A stretch of 28,504 nt of DNA from a virus. Positions 20,408 to 28,504 of the stretch are shown in pieces. The stretch is taken from positions 1 through 28,504 of IMG/VR virus record IMGVR_UViG_3300020183_000362; one strand, written 5' to 3'. The number at the start of each line of letters is the position of its first letter. Position 1 is the first letter of the stretch. The notes below the pieces were generated by a model. The model was not told where the DNA came from and ran no database searches. It saw only the letters and a list, made by a program, of their open reading frames with translations. The position numbers and the translations under genes were made by a program.

Positions 20408-22929
20408 TGTCTTTTGCCAATACTTCTATTTTAGTTAATAGTCAAGTTCCTGAGTTTGTTCGGGAAGAATATTCTCTATTCATTACTTTTTTAGAGGCAT
20501 ACTACGAATTCTTAGAAACAAAACAATCAGATGAACTCAACGATTTAACACAACAGGCAAAAAATTTACGATACTTATCTGATGTTGATTATTCGTTAGA
20601 CCAATTTGAAGACAGTTTCTTCAATTCGTTTGCATCTCTTTTACCAAGAGATGTTTCAGTTGATAAAGAATTCTTAATCAAAAATGTTCTGCCACTTTAT
20701 CTTTCAAAAGGTAATGAGGCATCGTTCAAACTTTTATTCAGAATGTTGTTCAATGATGAAGTTGCAATTCTTCAACCAAGAAACAACATTCTTCGTGCAT
20801 CTGATGGCAAATGGACAGTAGACAATATTCTTCAAATTGAAACTGACATTCGAAGTGTCTATACCGGTGATGGTTCAAATAGCACATTCATTCTTGCACA
20901 AACTTCTGGCTCAGGTGAAATTGATGTTTATGTTAACGGTGTTCTTAAAACAGAGGACACAGACTATTTCATTCGCAAAGAAACACGAAAAGTGGTATTT
21001 GTCACACCACCAGCAGCCAATTCTTCAGTTAAAATATTTTATAATAACTTTGATATTACTCTTTTAGACAATCGCAAAGTTACAGGTTCAACATCTGGTG
21101 CAACAGCAATAGTTGAACGGGCGGTTAAACGAATTATTACAGACCGCTTAAACTTTGGTCTGCCATTTGAATTGTTCATTGATAGTAAAACACTCATCAG
21201 TAATTTTACAAATGGCGAAATAATCACAACCAACATTGTAGATTCAAATGATGTTCTAATTAATTTAGAGGCAGACACCTTCTCTATTCTAACAAAAATA
21301 AATGTTATCGATGGTGGCGCAAATTACAATGTTGGTGATCCAGTAACCGTTGTTGGTGGTGGCGCAACAATACCTGCAACGGCTGAAGTTGAATCAATTA
21401 CAGATGGTTTTACTGACCGATTTGTTATAAATTATGGCGGTGCTGGATTTAAGGCTGCGTCTATTATTTTTTCTGATCCAAGTTTGCTACCTGGCATAAT
21501 CACAGGTGCTGTTGATGCCGTAAACACAAATCACTATACAGCAAACACTTACAATGTTTTGGGCGTTGATATCATTCAACCATATGAGAATGTTACGATT
21601 AATGCGATTGATTATGGTTTTCCTGCAGCACCTACTGAGAATGCAAACACACGAATTGTTGATGCATTGACTAATCTTTTAGTAACTGATTTAGGACCAA
21701 TGACAAATGCCATTGTTCTTTTTTCAAGTGTATCTACAAATACAACTTTATTAGATTCTGAAGGCGCAAAATACGCAGTAGGAAATACTTTCTTTGACAT
21801 TAAAGATTTTCGCTCAGTTGGTAGAATAGATGTTTACAATGGTGGCACTGGTTATAAAATTGGTGATGAAATTATTTTTGCACCAGATCCAACAGGAACA
21901 GGCGCAGCTGCAGCAGTAAAAACTGTTAGTGGCATTGGAGCTGTTTTAACTGTTCAAATACAACCACCTCGCATTGGTGGTACTGCAAATGTTCTGAATA
22001 ATACAGTTGAAATTATTGGAACAGGCACAAACTTTACAGGCGATTTACAGATTGGTGATAAGATTGTAATTCGCAGCCAAGAACGATTTGTCAACGCAAT
22101 TACATCTTCTACTACTGCAAATGTCAATGTTGCATTTTCTTGGACAGACGGCACGACATATGCAAATAACTATAGAGTTGGTTCATTTGCAAGAGGATTG
22201 GTTGGCGGCACAAATTATACACAGAATGTATTTCCAACAGTCACAGTTTCTACTGCTTCTGGTGGAGCTGGTGCAAATATTGCCATCACCTCTCTTATGG
22301 GAGATGGTGAATCAATAGAAGCAATTGCCGACCAAATTGCAGGTAGTATCACATCAATTCGTCTGTTGACTGGCGGTGTTGGATATCAATACATTCCAGA
22401 AGTTGACCTCACAAACCATGGTGATGGTAGTGCAATTGCAAATGCAGTTTTAGGTGAAGTCTATGTAACTTTACCTGGTCGTTGGACAACATCAGATTCC
22501 ATTATTTCCAACTCTGAAAGAAAATTGCAAGGTGCAAATTACTATGTTGATTATTCATATGTAACTTCTTCATTGACACAATTTGCAAGGTACAAACAAG
22601 TTCTCCGAGAACTCATGCATCCGTCTGGTTTTGTAAATTATGCAGATTTAAATAAACAATCTTCTGCAAATACTTCTGTAACTGTTCAAGATGATGTCTC
22701 AAATACAATTTCTGGTATTGTTGATGTGACGGCTGGCTCGCCATTTATTATTGGTACTGGTACACGATTTGTTCTTGCAAACAATAAAGGTATTCTCACA
22801 GTTGGTTCAAATGTTGCAGTCAATGGTGAAATACGAACAATTGGCACCATCAATAGTAACACAAATGTTTCGGTTACAACGGCATTTACTCACTCAGCAA
22901 ATGACCAGACTCTTATTATACTGATATAA
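20407..22929 (+). CDS. 7: gp7-like baseplate wedge protein with repeat modules
   Basis: 840 residues; T4 gp7 has about 1032. The N-terminus (VPEFVREEYSLFITFLEAYY, then FEDSFFNSFASLLPRDVSVD and LPLYLSKGNEASFKLLFRML) is a helical wedge-core region common in marine T4-like phages at this position. After it follow Gly-rich GxxY modules near residues 299 (DGGANYNVGD), 476 (NGGTGYKIGD) and 653 (TGGVGYQYIP), and two GTGTxF modules near 540 and 775. These are likely surface beta domains. The gene 7 name rests on order (25-6-here-8) and the helical core rather than strong similarity. Confidence 0.72.
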   Translation: MSFANTSILVNSQVPEFVREEYSLFITFLEAYYEFLETKQSDELNDLTQQAKNLRYLSDVDYSLDQFEDSFFNSFASLLPRDVSVDKEFLIKNVLPLYLSKGNEASFKLLFRMLFNDEVAILQPRNNILRASDGKWTVDNILQIETDIRSVYTGDGSNSTFILAQTSGSGEIDVYVNGVLKTEDTDYFIRKETRKVVFVTPPAANSSVKIFYNNFDITLLDNRKVTGSTSGATAIVERAVKRIITDRLNFGLPFELFIDSKTLISNFTNGEIITTNIVDSNDVLINLEADTFSILTKINVIDGGANYNVGDPVTVVGGGATIPATAEVESITDGFTDRFVINYGGAGFKAASIIFSDPSLLPGIITGAVDAVNTNHYTANTYNVLGVDIIQPYENVTINAIDYGFPAAPTENANTRIVDALTNLLVTDLGPMTNAIVLFSSVSTNTTLLDSEGAKYAVGNTFFDIKDFRSVGRIDVYNGGTGYKIGDEIIFAPDPTGTGAAAAVKTVSGIGAVLTVQIQPPRIGGTANVLNNTVEIIGTGTNFTGDLQIGDKIVIRSQERFVNAITSSTTANVNVAFSWTDGTTYANNYRVGSFARGLVGGTNYTQNVFPTVTVSTASGGAGANIAITSLMGDGESIEAIADQIAGSITSIRLLTGGVGYQYIPEVDLTNHGDGSAIANAVLGEVYVTLPGRWTTSDSIISNSERKLQGANYYVDYSYVTSSLTQFARYKQVLRELMHPSGFVNYADLNKQSSANTSVTVQDDVSNTISGIVDVTAGSPFIIGTGTRFVLANNKGILTVGSNVAVNGEIRTIGTINSNTNVSVTTAFTHSANDQTLIILI

Positions 22930-22932
22930 ATA
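22925..22932 (+). promoter_or_regulatory. 8: exact T4 late promoter box TATAAATA before gene 8
   Basis: TATAAATA overlaps the gene 7 stop (TAA 22927-22929) and ends six bases before the gene 8 ATG. The predicted start is at about 22938-22939. No Shine-Dalgarno sequence is present, so a transcript from here would be nearly leaderless. Confidence 0.45.
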
Positions 22933-22938
22933 ATACTT

Positions 22939-24555
22939 ATGGCAAACTCAATTAATACAAGAAAACTTAGTTATAACTCTGCAAAACTTTGGCGAGATGC
23001 ACTCTTAAATGCCTCGACAAATACAAGTCCAGTTCTTTATGTAACAATTGGCAATAATGTGCCATATGCCAATGAGGCATCACCAGATTTAATTGTTGAC
23101 ACAATCAATACTGAAAAAGAAGCATGGGACAACATCTTTGCAGCTAAAAGAGCCACAGGTAACGATGTTCAACTGGTAGTACCAAGAGTTAATTGGACTG
23201 CTAATACAAAATATCGCCAGTATGACGATACCGCAGAAATTATTGACTTAGTTACTGCGAATAATACTATCAATCTAAAACCGATGTATGTCATTACATC
23301 GGCACGAAATGTTTATAAATGTGTTGCAAATTCTGCTGGAGCCAACTCGACTGTTGAACCAACTGGCGACTATACAACTTCTAATGGTAACATTGCAACT
23401 GCTGATGGTTTTATTTGGAAGTATATGTTCAATGTTCAACCATCAAATAAATTCTTAGATGATTCTTGGATTCCAGCACCAACTTCTACAACTGCACTAG
23501 ACTTTGGTGTAAACGATACTGGTGTTGTCATTGGTGAGTTAACCACAATTGTAATGACAGCCAATGGAACAAACTATCGAGAGGCATCAAACATTCGTGT
23601 AGACGGTTTTGTATCTGGCCAATCTACAATTCGTCTTTCAAATACTGCAAATACACTTGCAATCTTCAGTATTCCAACACTTGCAAATCTTGCCAATATG
23701 GCAATTTCTGGCACAGGTTTAACATCTGATGCTCACATTACAGCCATTGCAATCGCAAATGGATTGATTACACTTTCTTCTGCTACAAACGCAACTGGTG
23801 GAAACGCAAATAACATTACAATTTCTACCCGTGTTTATATTGATGGGGACGGCATTGGAACTACTGCAAATGCAGTTCTTTCAAATACGAGCATTGATGT
23901 GACCTCTGCAAATGCCAATGTCGCAAGAATTAATGTAACTACGATTGGTACTGGTTACACCCGTGCCAATGCTTTCATTTATGGTTCGGGCACAGGTGCA
24001 AATACCCGTGTTATTATTGGTCCTAAATTTGGTCATGCTTTTAATTCAGCAGAAGAATTATACTCAAATAGTGTTCTGGTTGTTGTGAGATTTGGTGAGT
24101 TAGATTCGACAGAAAACGGACTTATTTCTGTTGATACATCGTTTAGACAAATAGGACTTCTTCAAAATCCGTATAAATACAATGCAAATAGTAGGGTTGA
24201 AGTTTCAAATGCTAATACAGTCATCTCTCAAACAACAGATTTGAGTATTGTAGCAGGAACTAATTACACTCTCAATGAATATGTCTATCAAGGTTCTTCT
24301 GCAAACAATTCTTCCGCCTATGGTTATTTGTATGCCCAAACTTCAAATGAGGCAAAGTTAACAAGAGTGACAGGAACATTTGGGACTGGTTTGCCACTCA
24401 TCGGTGCTACATCTGGCGTGTCTAGAACCGTTACTGGCGTTGCAAATCCAGAGTTAGAACCATACTCTGGAGACATGTTATACATAGAAAATGCAGTTAA
24501 AACTGACCGTGCTGATGGTCAGGCAGAAAATATTAAACTGACGATAAGTTTTTAG
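22939..24555 (+). CDS. 8: gp8 baseplate wedge protein, enlarged
   Basis: 538 residues against 334 in T4. LSYNSAKLWRDALLNASTNT, YVTIGNNVPYANEASPDLIV, VVPRVNWTANTKYRQYDDTA and NIATADGFIWKYMFNVQPSN follow the T4 gp8 pattern ('FITFGRSEPW', 'VIPRRDW', 'GDGYVWEYLFEIPP'). The extra length comes from Asn/Thr-rich beta modules (TANGTNYREASNIRVDG near residue 204; TTIGTGYTRANAFIYGSGTG near 332). gp8 dimers bind the wedge periphery and carry fibre-linked proteins. No ribosome binding site is visible. A near-exact late promoter box overlaps the upstream stop. Confidence 0.85.
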   Translation: MANSINTRKLSYNSAKLWRDALLNASTNTSPVLYVTIGNNVPYANEASPDLIVDTINTEKEAWDNIFAAKRATGNDVQLVVPRVNWTANTKYRQYDDTAEIIDLVTANNTINLKPMYVITSARNVYKCVANSAGANSTVEPTGDYTTSNGNIATADGFIWKYMFNVQPSNKFLDDSWIPAPTSTTALDFGVNDTGVVIGELTTIVMTANGTNYREASNIRVDGFVSGQSTIRLSNTANTLAIFSIPTLANLANMAISGTGLTSDAHITAIAIANGLITLSSATNATGGNANNITISTRVYIDGDGIGTTANAVLSNTSIDVTSANANVARINVTTIGTGYTRANAFIYGSGTGANTRVIIGPKFGHAFNSAEELYSNSVLVVVRFGELDSTENGLISVDTSFRQIGLLQNPYKYNANSRVEVSNANTVISQTTDLSIVAGTNYTLNEYVYQGSSANNSSAYGYLYAQTSNEAKLTRVTGTFGTGLPLIGATSGVSRTVTGVANPELEPYSGDMLYIENAVKTDRADGQAENIKLTISF

Positions 24556-24565
24556 GGCTGAATAA

Positions 24566-27500
24566 ATGGCACTTGATACAAATTTTAATGTAAATCCATA
24601 TTATGACGATTACGATGCGGATAAAAAATTTCTTCGCATGCTTTTCAAACCAGGTTATGCTGTTCAGGCTCGGGAACTTACCCAACTTCAAACAATTCTT
24701 CAAAAACAAGTAGAGCGTTTTGGTGACCATATTTTCAAAGATGGTTCTGTTGTCACTGGTGGTGAAACAGTTTATCAAAATACTACTTTCATCAATGTGT
24801 CTTCTTCCTATGCAGGCACGACAGTAAATATTAATAGCTTTGTTGGTCAAACAATTGTCGATAACATTCAAAATCCTACCAAGAAAGCACAAGTTCTTAA
24901 AGTTTTTGATGAAGATTTAGGAACAAGTGAACCAAAAACATTAGTTGTTTCGCCAATTTTTGGTACTTTTAGTGGTAGCGAAACAATTCTTACCTTTAGT
25001 TCAGCACCAGTTTTTGCAAATACCACAGCTGTTGGCACCAATCAAGTATTCTCAGTTAATGATGGTGTTTATTACTATGACGGATTCTTCATTGATGTTG
25101 ATGCACAAACTGTTGCTATTTCAAAATATACACAGGCAGGAAATGCACGAATTGGTTTTGAAATTACAGAATCAATTGTCACATCTTCTACAGATACCTC
25201 ACTTTTAGATCCAGCACAAAACGCATCTAACTATCAGGCCCCTGGTGCTGACCGTTATAAGGTGCAAATGATTCTTGCGAATCGTTCATTGGCTTCTACT
25301 GATGATACACAATTTATTGAACTTGCTCGTTTTGAAAATGGAAGTTTAACAAAGTTTGTTCAGTATCCTCTATACTCAGTTTTAGAAGATACACTTGCTC
25401 GTAGAACATATGATGAGTCTGGCAATTATACAGTAAAACCATTTAAGATTGCTTTAGAGACAAATGCATCAAATACTGCAAACTTAAATGTTATTTTATC
25501 TCCAGGTAAAGCATATGTCTATGGCTATGAGTTTGAGACAATTTCTCCAACGACTATAACATATGATAAACCAAGAGAGACAGATGGTGTTAATAATAGG
25601 AGAATAACTGCCGACTATGGCTATTATGTCTTTGCAAACACTCCACATGGTTCTTTTCCAATCAACAGTTTACAAACAGTAAATTTGCATTGTGTTGCAA
25701 ATGCATCAATTAACACAACATCTTCTAGCACAGTTTCAAATACAAAAATTGGTACAGCAAGAGTTAAATCGATTGCATTTGATTCTGCTGGAAATTCCGC
25801 CAACTCGGCATCTTATGAATACAAATTATTCTTATTTGATGTGAATGTTGGTTCAATTAATGGCGGAAATACAAATGCAAGTATTTCTGCTGCAAATACA
25901 ACTTTTGTTCAGTTGGCAAATACACTTAGTGGTGTAAATCTCTATTCGACAGTTAATAATGCTTATCGTGGCGCCAAACTTCGAATTAGTGCTGGTCCTG
26001 GCACAGGAGAACTACCAAGAACAATTACAAATTACAACGGAACAACACAAACCGTTCAAATTGATGTTCCATTTGCTGCAAATGTGAATCAAGGCACTTC
26101 TCAATGGGCAATTGATTTTGAATTCAATGATGCAAAAGCAGTTATTGTCTCATCTGGCACATCAATTATTTCTGCAATGAATATTGATGAAAGGTCAAAA
26201 GACGATGCTTCTACATTTGATGACACATTTATTAGTGACACAAGTTCTGAGGTATTGGTATTTCTTCTCGGTGATGATTTTGTTGCTAACGGTACTATTT
26301 CAGATGTTTCTTTCTCGTATCGTAGATTATACGAAGGACAGGCATTCTCAACTTCACAGTCCCCAGCACTTACTGTTGGTACTGGCGAATCTCTTTCTTC
26401 TGCAACTTCAACATCGGCCCGTGCTGAAAATTATCAAATCATTGTTACTTCACAAGGCACTGGTGCATATGCTGTAGGACAAACTGTTCCTGCAACTGCT
26501 ATTACAAGTGTTGATACTGTTGCTCGTAAGATTACGATTACAAACGCAAATAACATGACTGCTAACATCATTGCGACAATTGATGTAAGCAATCCAACAC
26601 AAAAGAATAAAACATACATTGCAGGCAATAATATTGTTCAAGTATCTGGTGGTGTGAATCTATTTGGCAATGGTGCAATTACACTTTATGGATCGCAAGG
26701 TCAAATTCAAATTGCAGCCAATACAATTGTTAAGAGTCCAGATATACCACAATCTCTGTATACATCAGATGTTGTGAATCTAATTTCAGTATTAGATTTT
26801 AACAACACAACAATCACTACAGCAAATGCCAGTAGTGCTATTAATGTAACATCTCGTTATGCTTTAATAAATGGTCAAAAAGATTCTTACTATGACCATG
26901 CTGCAATTACACTATTACCTGGAGTTCCTGCACCAGTAGGTCCTCTTGTTGTTCAATTCAATCAATTTGTTTCTTCTGGTCCAGGATACTTTACAGTAGA
27001 TTCTTATACTGGTGGTGGATATGCTTATGAAAATATTCCTGCATATTTTTCACCAAATGGTTTCAAATATGAATTACGAGACAGTCTAGATTTCAGACCT
27101 GTTCGTGCAAATGCTACTATCGCAACTGCAAATTCAATTGTGTTCGATGTTGATTCTACAACAACTGGTCCTAAGATACCTGAAAATGGTTCAGATATTA
27201 TACTCGACTATCAATACCATCTTCCTAGATTTGATAAAGTCGTTCTGAATAAAAATAGAACTTTTGAAATTATTAAAGGTGATCCTTCTTTAACTCCTGT
27301 TGATCCGAAAGATAAAGACAATGCAATGACGCTTTATGTTTTGCGTCATCCACCTTATGTTCTAAGCACGGCAAATACACAAGTTCAGTATATCGACAAC
27401 AAACGATATACGATGAGAGATATTGGTAACATTGAAAAACGAGTTACAAATTTAGAATATTACACATCTCTTTCTCTGTTAGAACAAGAAACACTCAGTA

Positions 27501-28504
27501 AACAAGATTTAACAATTCTTGATTCTTCTAACTTGGCAAGATTTAAGAATGGTATTATTGTTGATTCATTCAAAGGACACTCAATTGCTGATGTGTCTAA
27601 GAATGAGTATCATGCATCTATTGATCCAAATAACAAAGAAATGAGACCAACATTCAATGTTTCAGCTCATTCAATGACTTTTGATTCTGCAAATTCTTCT
27701 GGCTATACACAAAATGGTGCCTTCATCACAGTTTCTACAAATGTGATACCATTTATTACACAGAATCTTGCATCAAAATCTGTTAATGTCAATCCGTTTA
27801 ACTTAGTTAACTATCTTGGTAAAATTGAACTGAATCCAAAATCAGATATTTGGATTGATACTGACCGTAATCCAGATGTTCTTGTTAACATTGGTGGCGA
27901 TAAAGACGCATGGGATTTAATTATTGGTGACCGTCAACCATGGAACTATGAATGGGGTGATTGGCAGACCTATAATGTTGGTGTAGAAATTCAACAAGCT
28001 CAGTGGGTCGGTGGTCCTCCACATGGTGCTGGTAATCCAAACTTACGCATCTTTGCCAATGACCGAATTATCACTAGAACTCAACAAACAAGAACAGGTA
28101 CTGCAACCTCTGTTGTACCAGAAACAATCACGCAAACACTCGGTGACCGGGTCGTAGATATTTCAATCATACCTTACATGAGAAGTGTTGGTGTGTTGTT
28201 TACTGCATCCGATTTCAAACCTGCAACGACACTATTCCCATTTTTTGATTCTACATTGGTAGAAACAAATACGGCTCGGGCAAATAAATTTAGATTGGCA
28301 AATAACAATCTTCGTTATCAAACAACAACTGGTAACTATGAGACTGTAAGTATTATCAACAATGCAACAAGCCCCCCTACCACAAACGGTACCGCTTTCA
28401 TTGTTAAGACTTCAAATACAGAAGCATTTGTTGTTAATATTGATCCTAAATCTTCATTTAACATTGCAAATGCTAATCTTGTTGGTACTTCTTCTGGCAC
28501 ATCT
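24566..28504 (+). CDS. giant DUF4815-type structural protein (3' end outside window)
   Basis: Open from ATG 24566 to the window end, at least 1313 residues. AGGG lies eight bases before the ATG. The N-terminus NPYYDDYDADKKFLRMLFKP, then GYAVQARELTQLQTILQKQV and GDHIFKDGSVVTGG, is the DUF4815 signature I recall from marine T4-like phages. A long Asn/Thr/Ser-rich beta region follows. Near residue 1195, DISIIPYMRSVGVLFTASDF and FPFFDST resemble the late part of the same family. It occupies the T4 gene 9/10 position, after gene 8, so it probably forms peripheral baseplate or short-fibre attachment parts. Receptor binding is possible but unproved. Confidence 0.8.
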   Translation, partial: MALDTNFNVNPYYDDYDADKKFLRMLFKPGYAVQARELTQLQTILQKQVERFGDHIFKDGSVVTGGETVYQNTTFINVSSSYAGTTVNINSFVGQTIVDNIQNPTKKAQVLKVFDEDLGTSEPKTLVVSPIFGTFSGSETILTFSSAPVFANTTAVGTNQVFSVNDGVYYYDGFFIDVDAQTVAISKYTQAGNARIGFEITESIVTSSTDTSLLDPAQNASNYQAPGADRYKVQMILANRSLASTDDTQFIELARFENGSLTKFVQYPLYSVLEDTLARRTYDESGNYTVKPFKIALETNASNTANLNVILSPGKAYVYGYEFETISPTTITYDKPRETDGVNNRRITADYGYYVFANTPHGSFPINSLQTVNLHCVANASINTTSSSTVSNTKIGTARVKSIAFDSAGNSANSASYEYKLFLFDVNVGSINGGNTNASISAANTTFVQLANTLSGVNLYSTVNNAYRGAKLRISAGPGTGELPRTITNYNGTTQTVQIDVPFAANVNQGTSQWAIDFEFNDAKAVIVSSGTSIISAMNIDERSKDDASTFDDTFISDTSSEVLVFLLGDDFVANGTISDVSFSYRRLYEGQAFSTSQSPALTVGTGESLSSATSTSARAENYQIIVTSQGTGAYAVGQTVPATAITSVDTVARKITITNANNMTANIIATIDVSNPTQKNKTYIAGNNIVQVSGGVNLFGNGAITLYGSQGQIQIAANTIVKSPDIPQSLYTSDVVNLISVLDFNNTTITTANASSAINVTSRYALINGQKDSYYDHAAITLLPGVPAPVGPLVVQFNQFVSSGPGYFTVDSYTGGGYAYENIPAYFSPNGFKYELRDSLDFRPVRANATIATANSIVFDVDSTTTGPKIPENGSDIILDYQYHLPRFDKVVLNKNRTFEIIKGDPSLTPVDPKDKDNAMTLYVLRHPPYVLSTANTQVQYIDNKRYTMRDIGNIEKRVTNLEYYTSLSLLEQETLSKQDLTILDSSNLARFKNGIIVDSFKGHSIADVSKNEYHASIDPNNKEMRPTFNVSAHSMTFDSANSSGYTQNGAFITVSTNVIPFITQNLASKSVNVNPFNLVNYLGKIELNPKSDIWIDTDRNPDVLVNIGGDKDAWDLIIGDRQPWNYEWGDWQTYNVGVEIQQAQWVGGPPHGAGNPNLRIFANDRIITRTQQTRTGTATSVVPETITQTLGDRVVDISIIPYMRSVGVLFTASDFKPATTLFPFFDSTLVETNTARANKFRLANNNLRYQTTTGNYETVSIINNATSPPTTNGTAFIVKTSNTEAFVVNIDPKSSFNIANANLVGTSSGTS

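Noticed and set aside
20407-28504. Repeated GCAAATAC-type words in the gp7-like, gp8 and DUF4815 genes as DNA-level repeats or recombination sites
   Set aside because: They are in frame and encode the frequent Ala-Asn-Thr words of beta-rich structural proteins, and they lack a fixed period.

Overview
This 28.5 kb AT-rich window is a segment of a T4-like myovirus genome. It carries the T4 cluster dsbA-33-59-32 and most of the T4 baseplate genes (26, 54-like, 4, 48, 53, 27-like, 5, PAAR tip, 25, 6, 7-like, 8). It has no integrase, insertion sequence or CRISPR array. The protein versions look like those of marine T4-like phages (cyanophage and pelagimyophage type) rather than enteric ones. A permuted two-piece tmRNA, a form known from alphaproteobacteria and cyanobacteria, together with low GC makes a phage of SAR11 or a related alphaproteobacterium the best guess. 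The host is inference only. Gene names come from remembered family features, since no search could be run.

Layout. (1) 1-6724, plus strand: small conserved phage proteins, an MGME1/RecB-like PD-(D/E)XK exonuclease, the tmRNA locus (1350-1705), more small proteins, a SleB-type cell-wall hydrolase with a small membrane partner, then dsbA, an unknown gene, 33, 59, a HAD phosphatase and 32. The last genes are tightly coupled, and the run ends in a strong terminator (6698-6724). (2) 13235-6723, minus strand: gene 4, an unknown virion-type gene, a tail-tube-fold (gp54-like) gene, gene 26 with a -1 frameshift extension, and two large paralogous tail proteins, one carrying an M15 peptidase domain. 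(3) 13269-28504, plus strand: 48, 53, 27-like, 5, a small unknown, a PAAR tip, 25, 6, 7-like, 8, and a giant DUF4815-type protein that runs off the window.

How the genes work together. Region 1 supplies DNA-replication accessory functions (gp32 and gp59), late-transcription co-activators (gp33 and DsbA), lysis candidates and a trans-translation RNA. Regions 2 and 3 build the baseplate hub, spike, tube start and wedges. T4-late-like ATAAATA boxes lie directly before several structural genes and between the divergent genes 4 and 48.

Most notable observations: a canonical T TTT TTC slippery heptamer two codons before the gene 26 stop, leading into a 65-codon frame without a start codon that ends exactly at the next gene (the layout of lambda G/GT-type tail assembly chaperones); a phage-borne permuted tmRNA with a readable tag (ANDERFLMAA), its own perfectly spaced sigma70-type promoter and an overlapping late-promoter box; an 11-nt tandem repeat in the gene 32 leader; and a paralogous tail-protein pair with shared ends and different centres.
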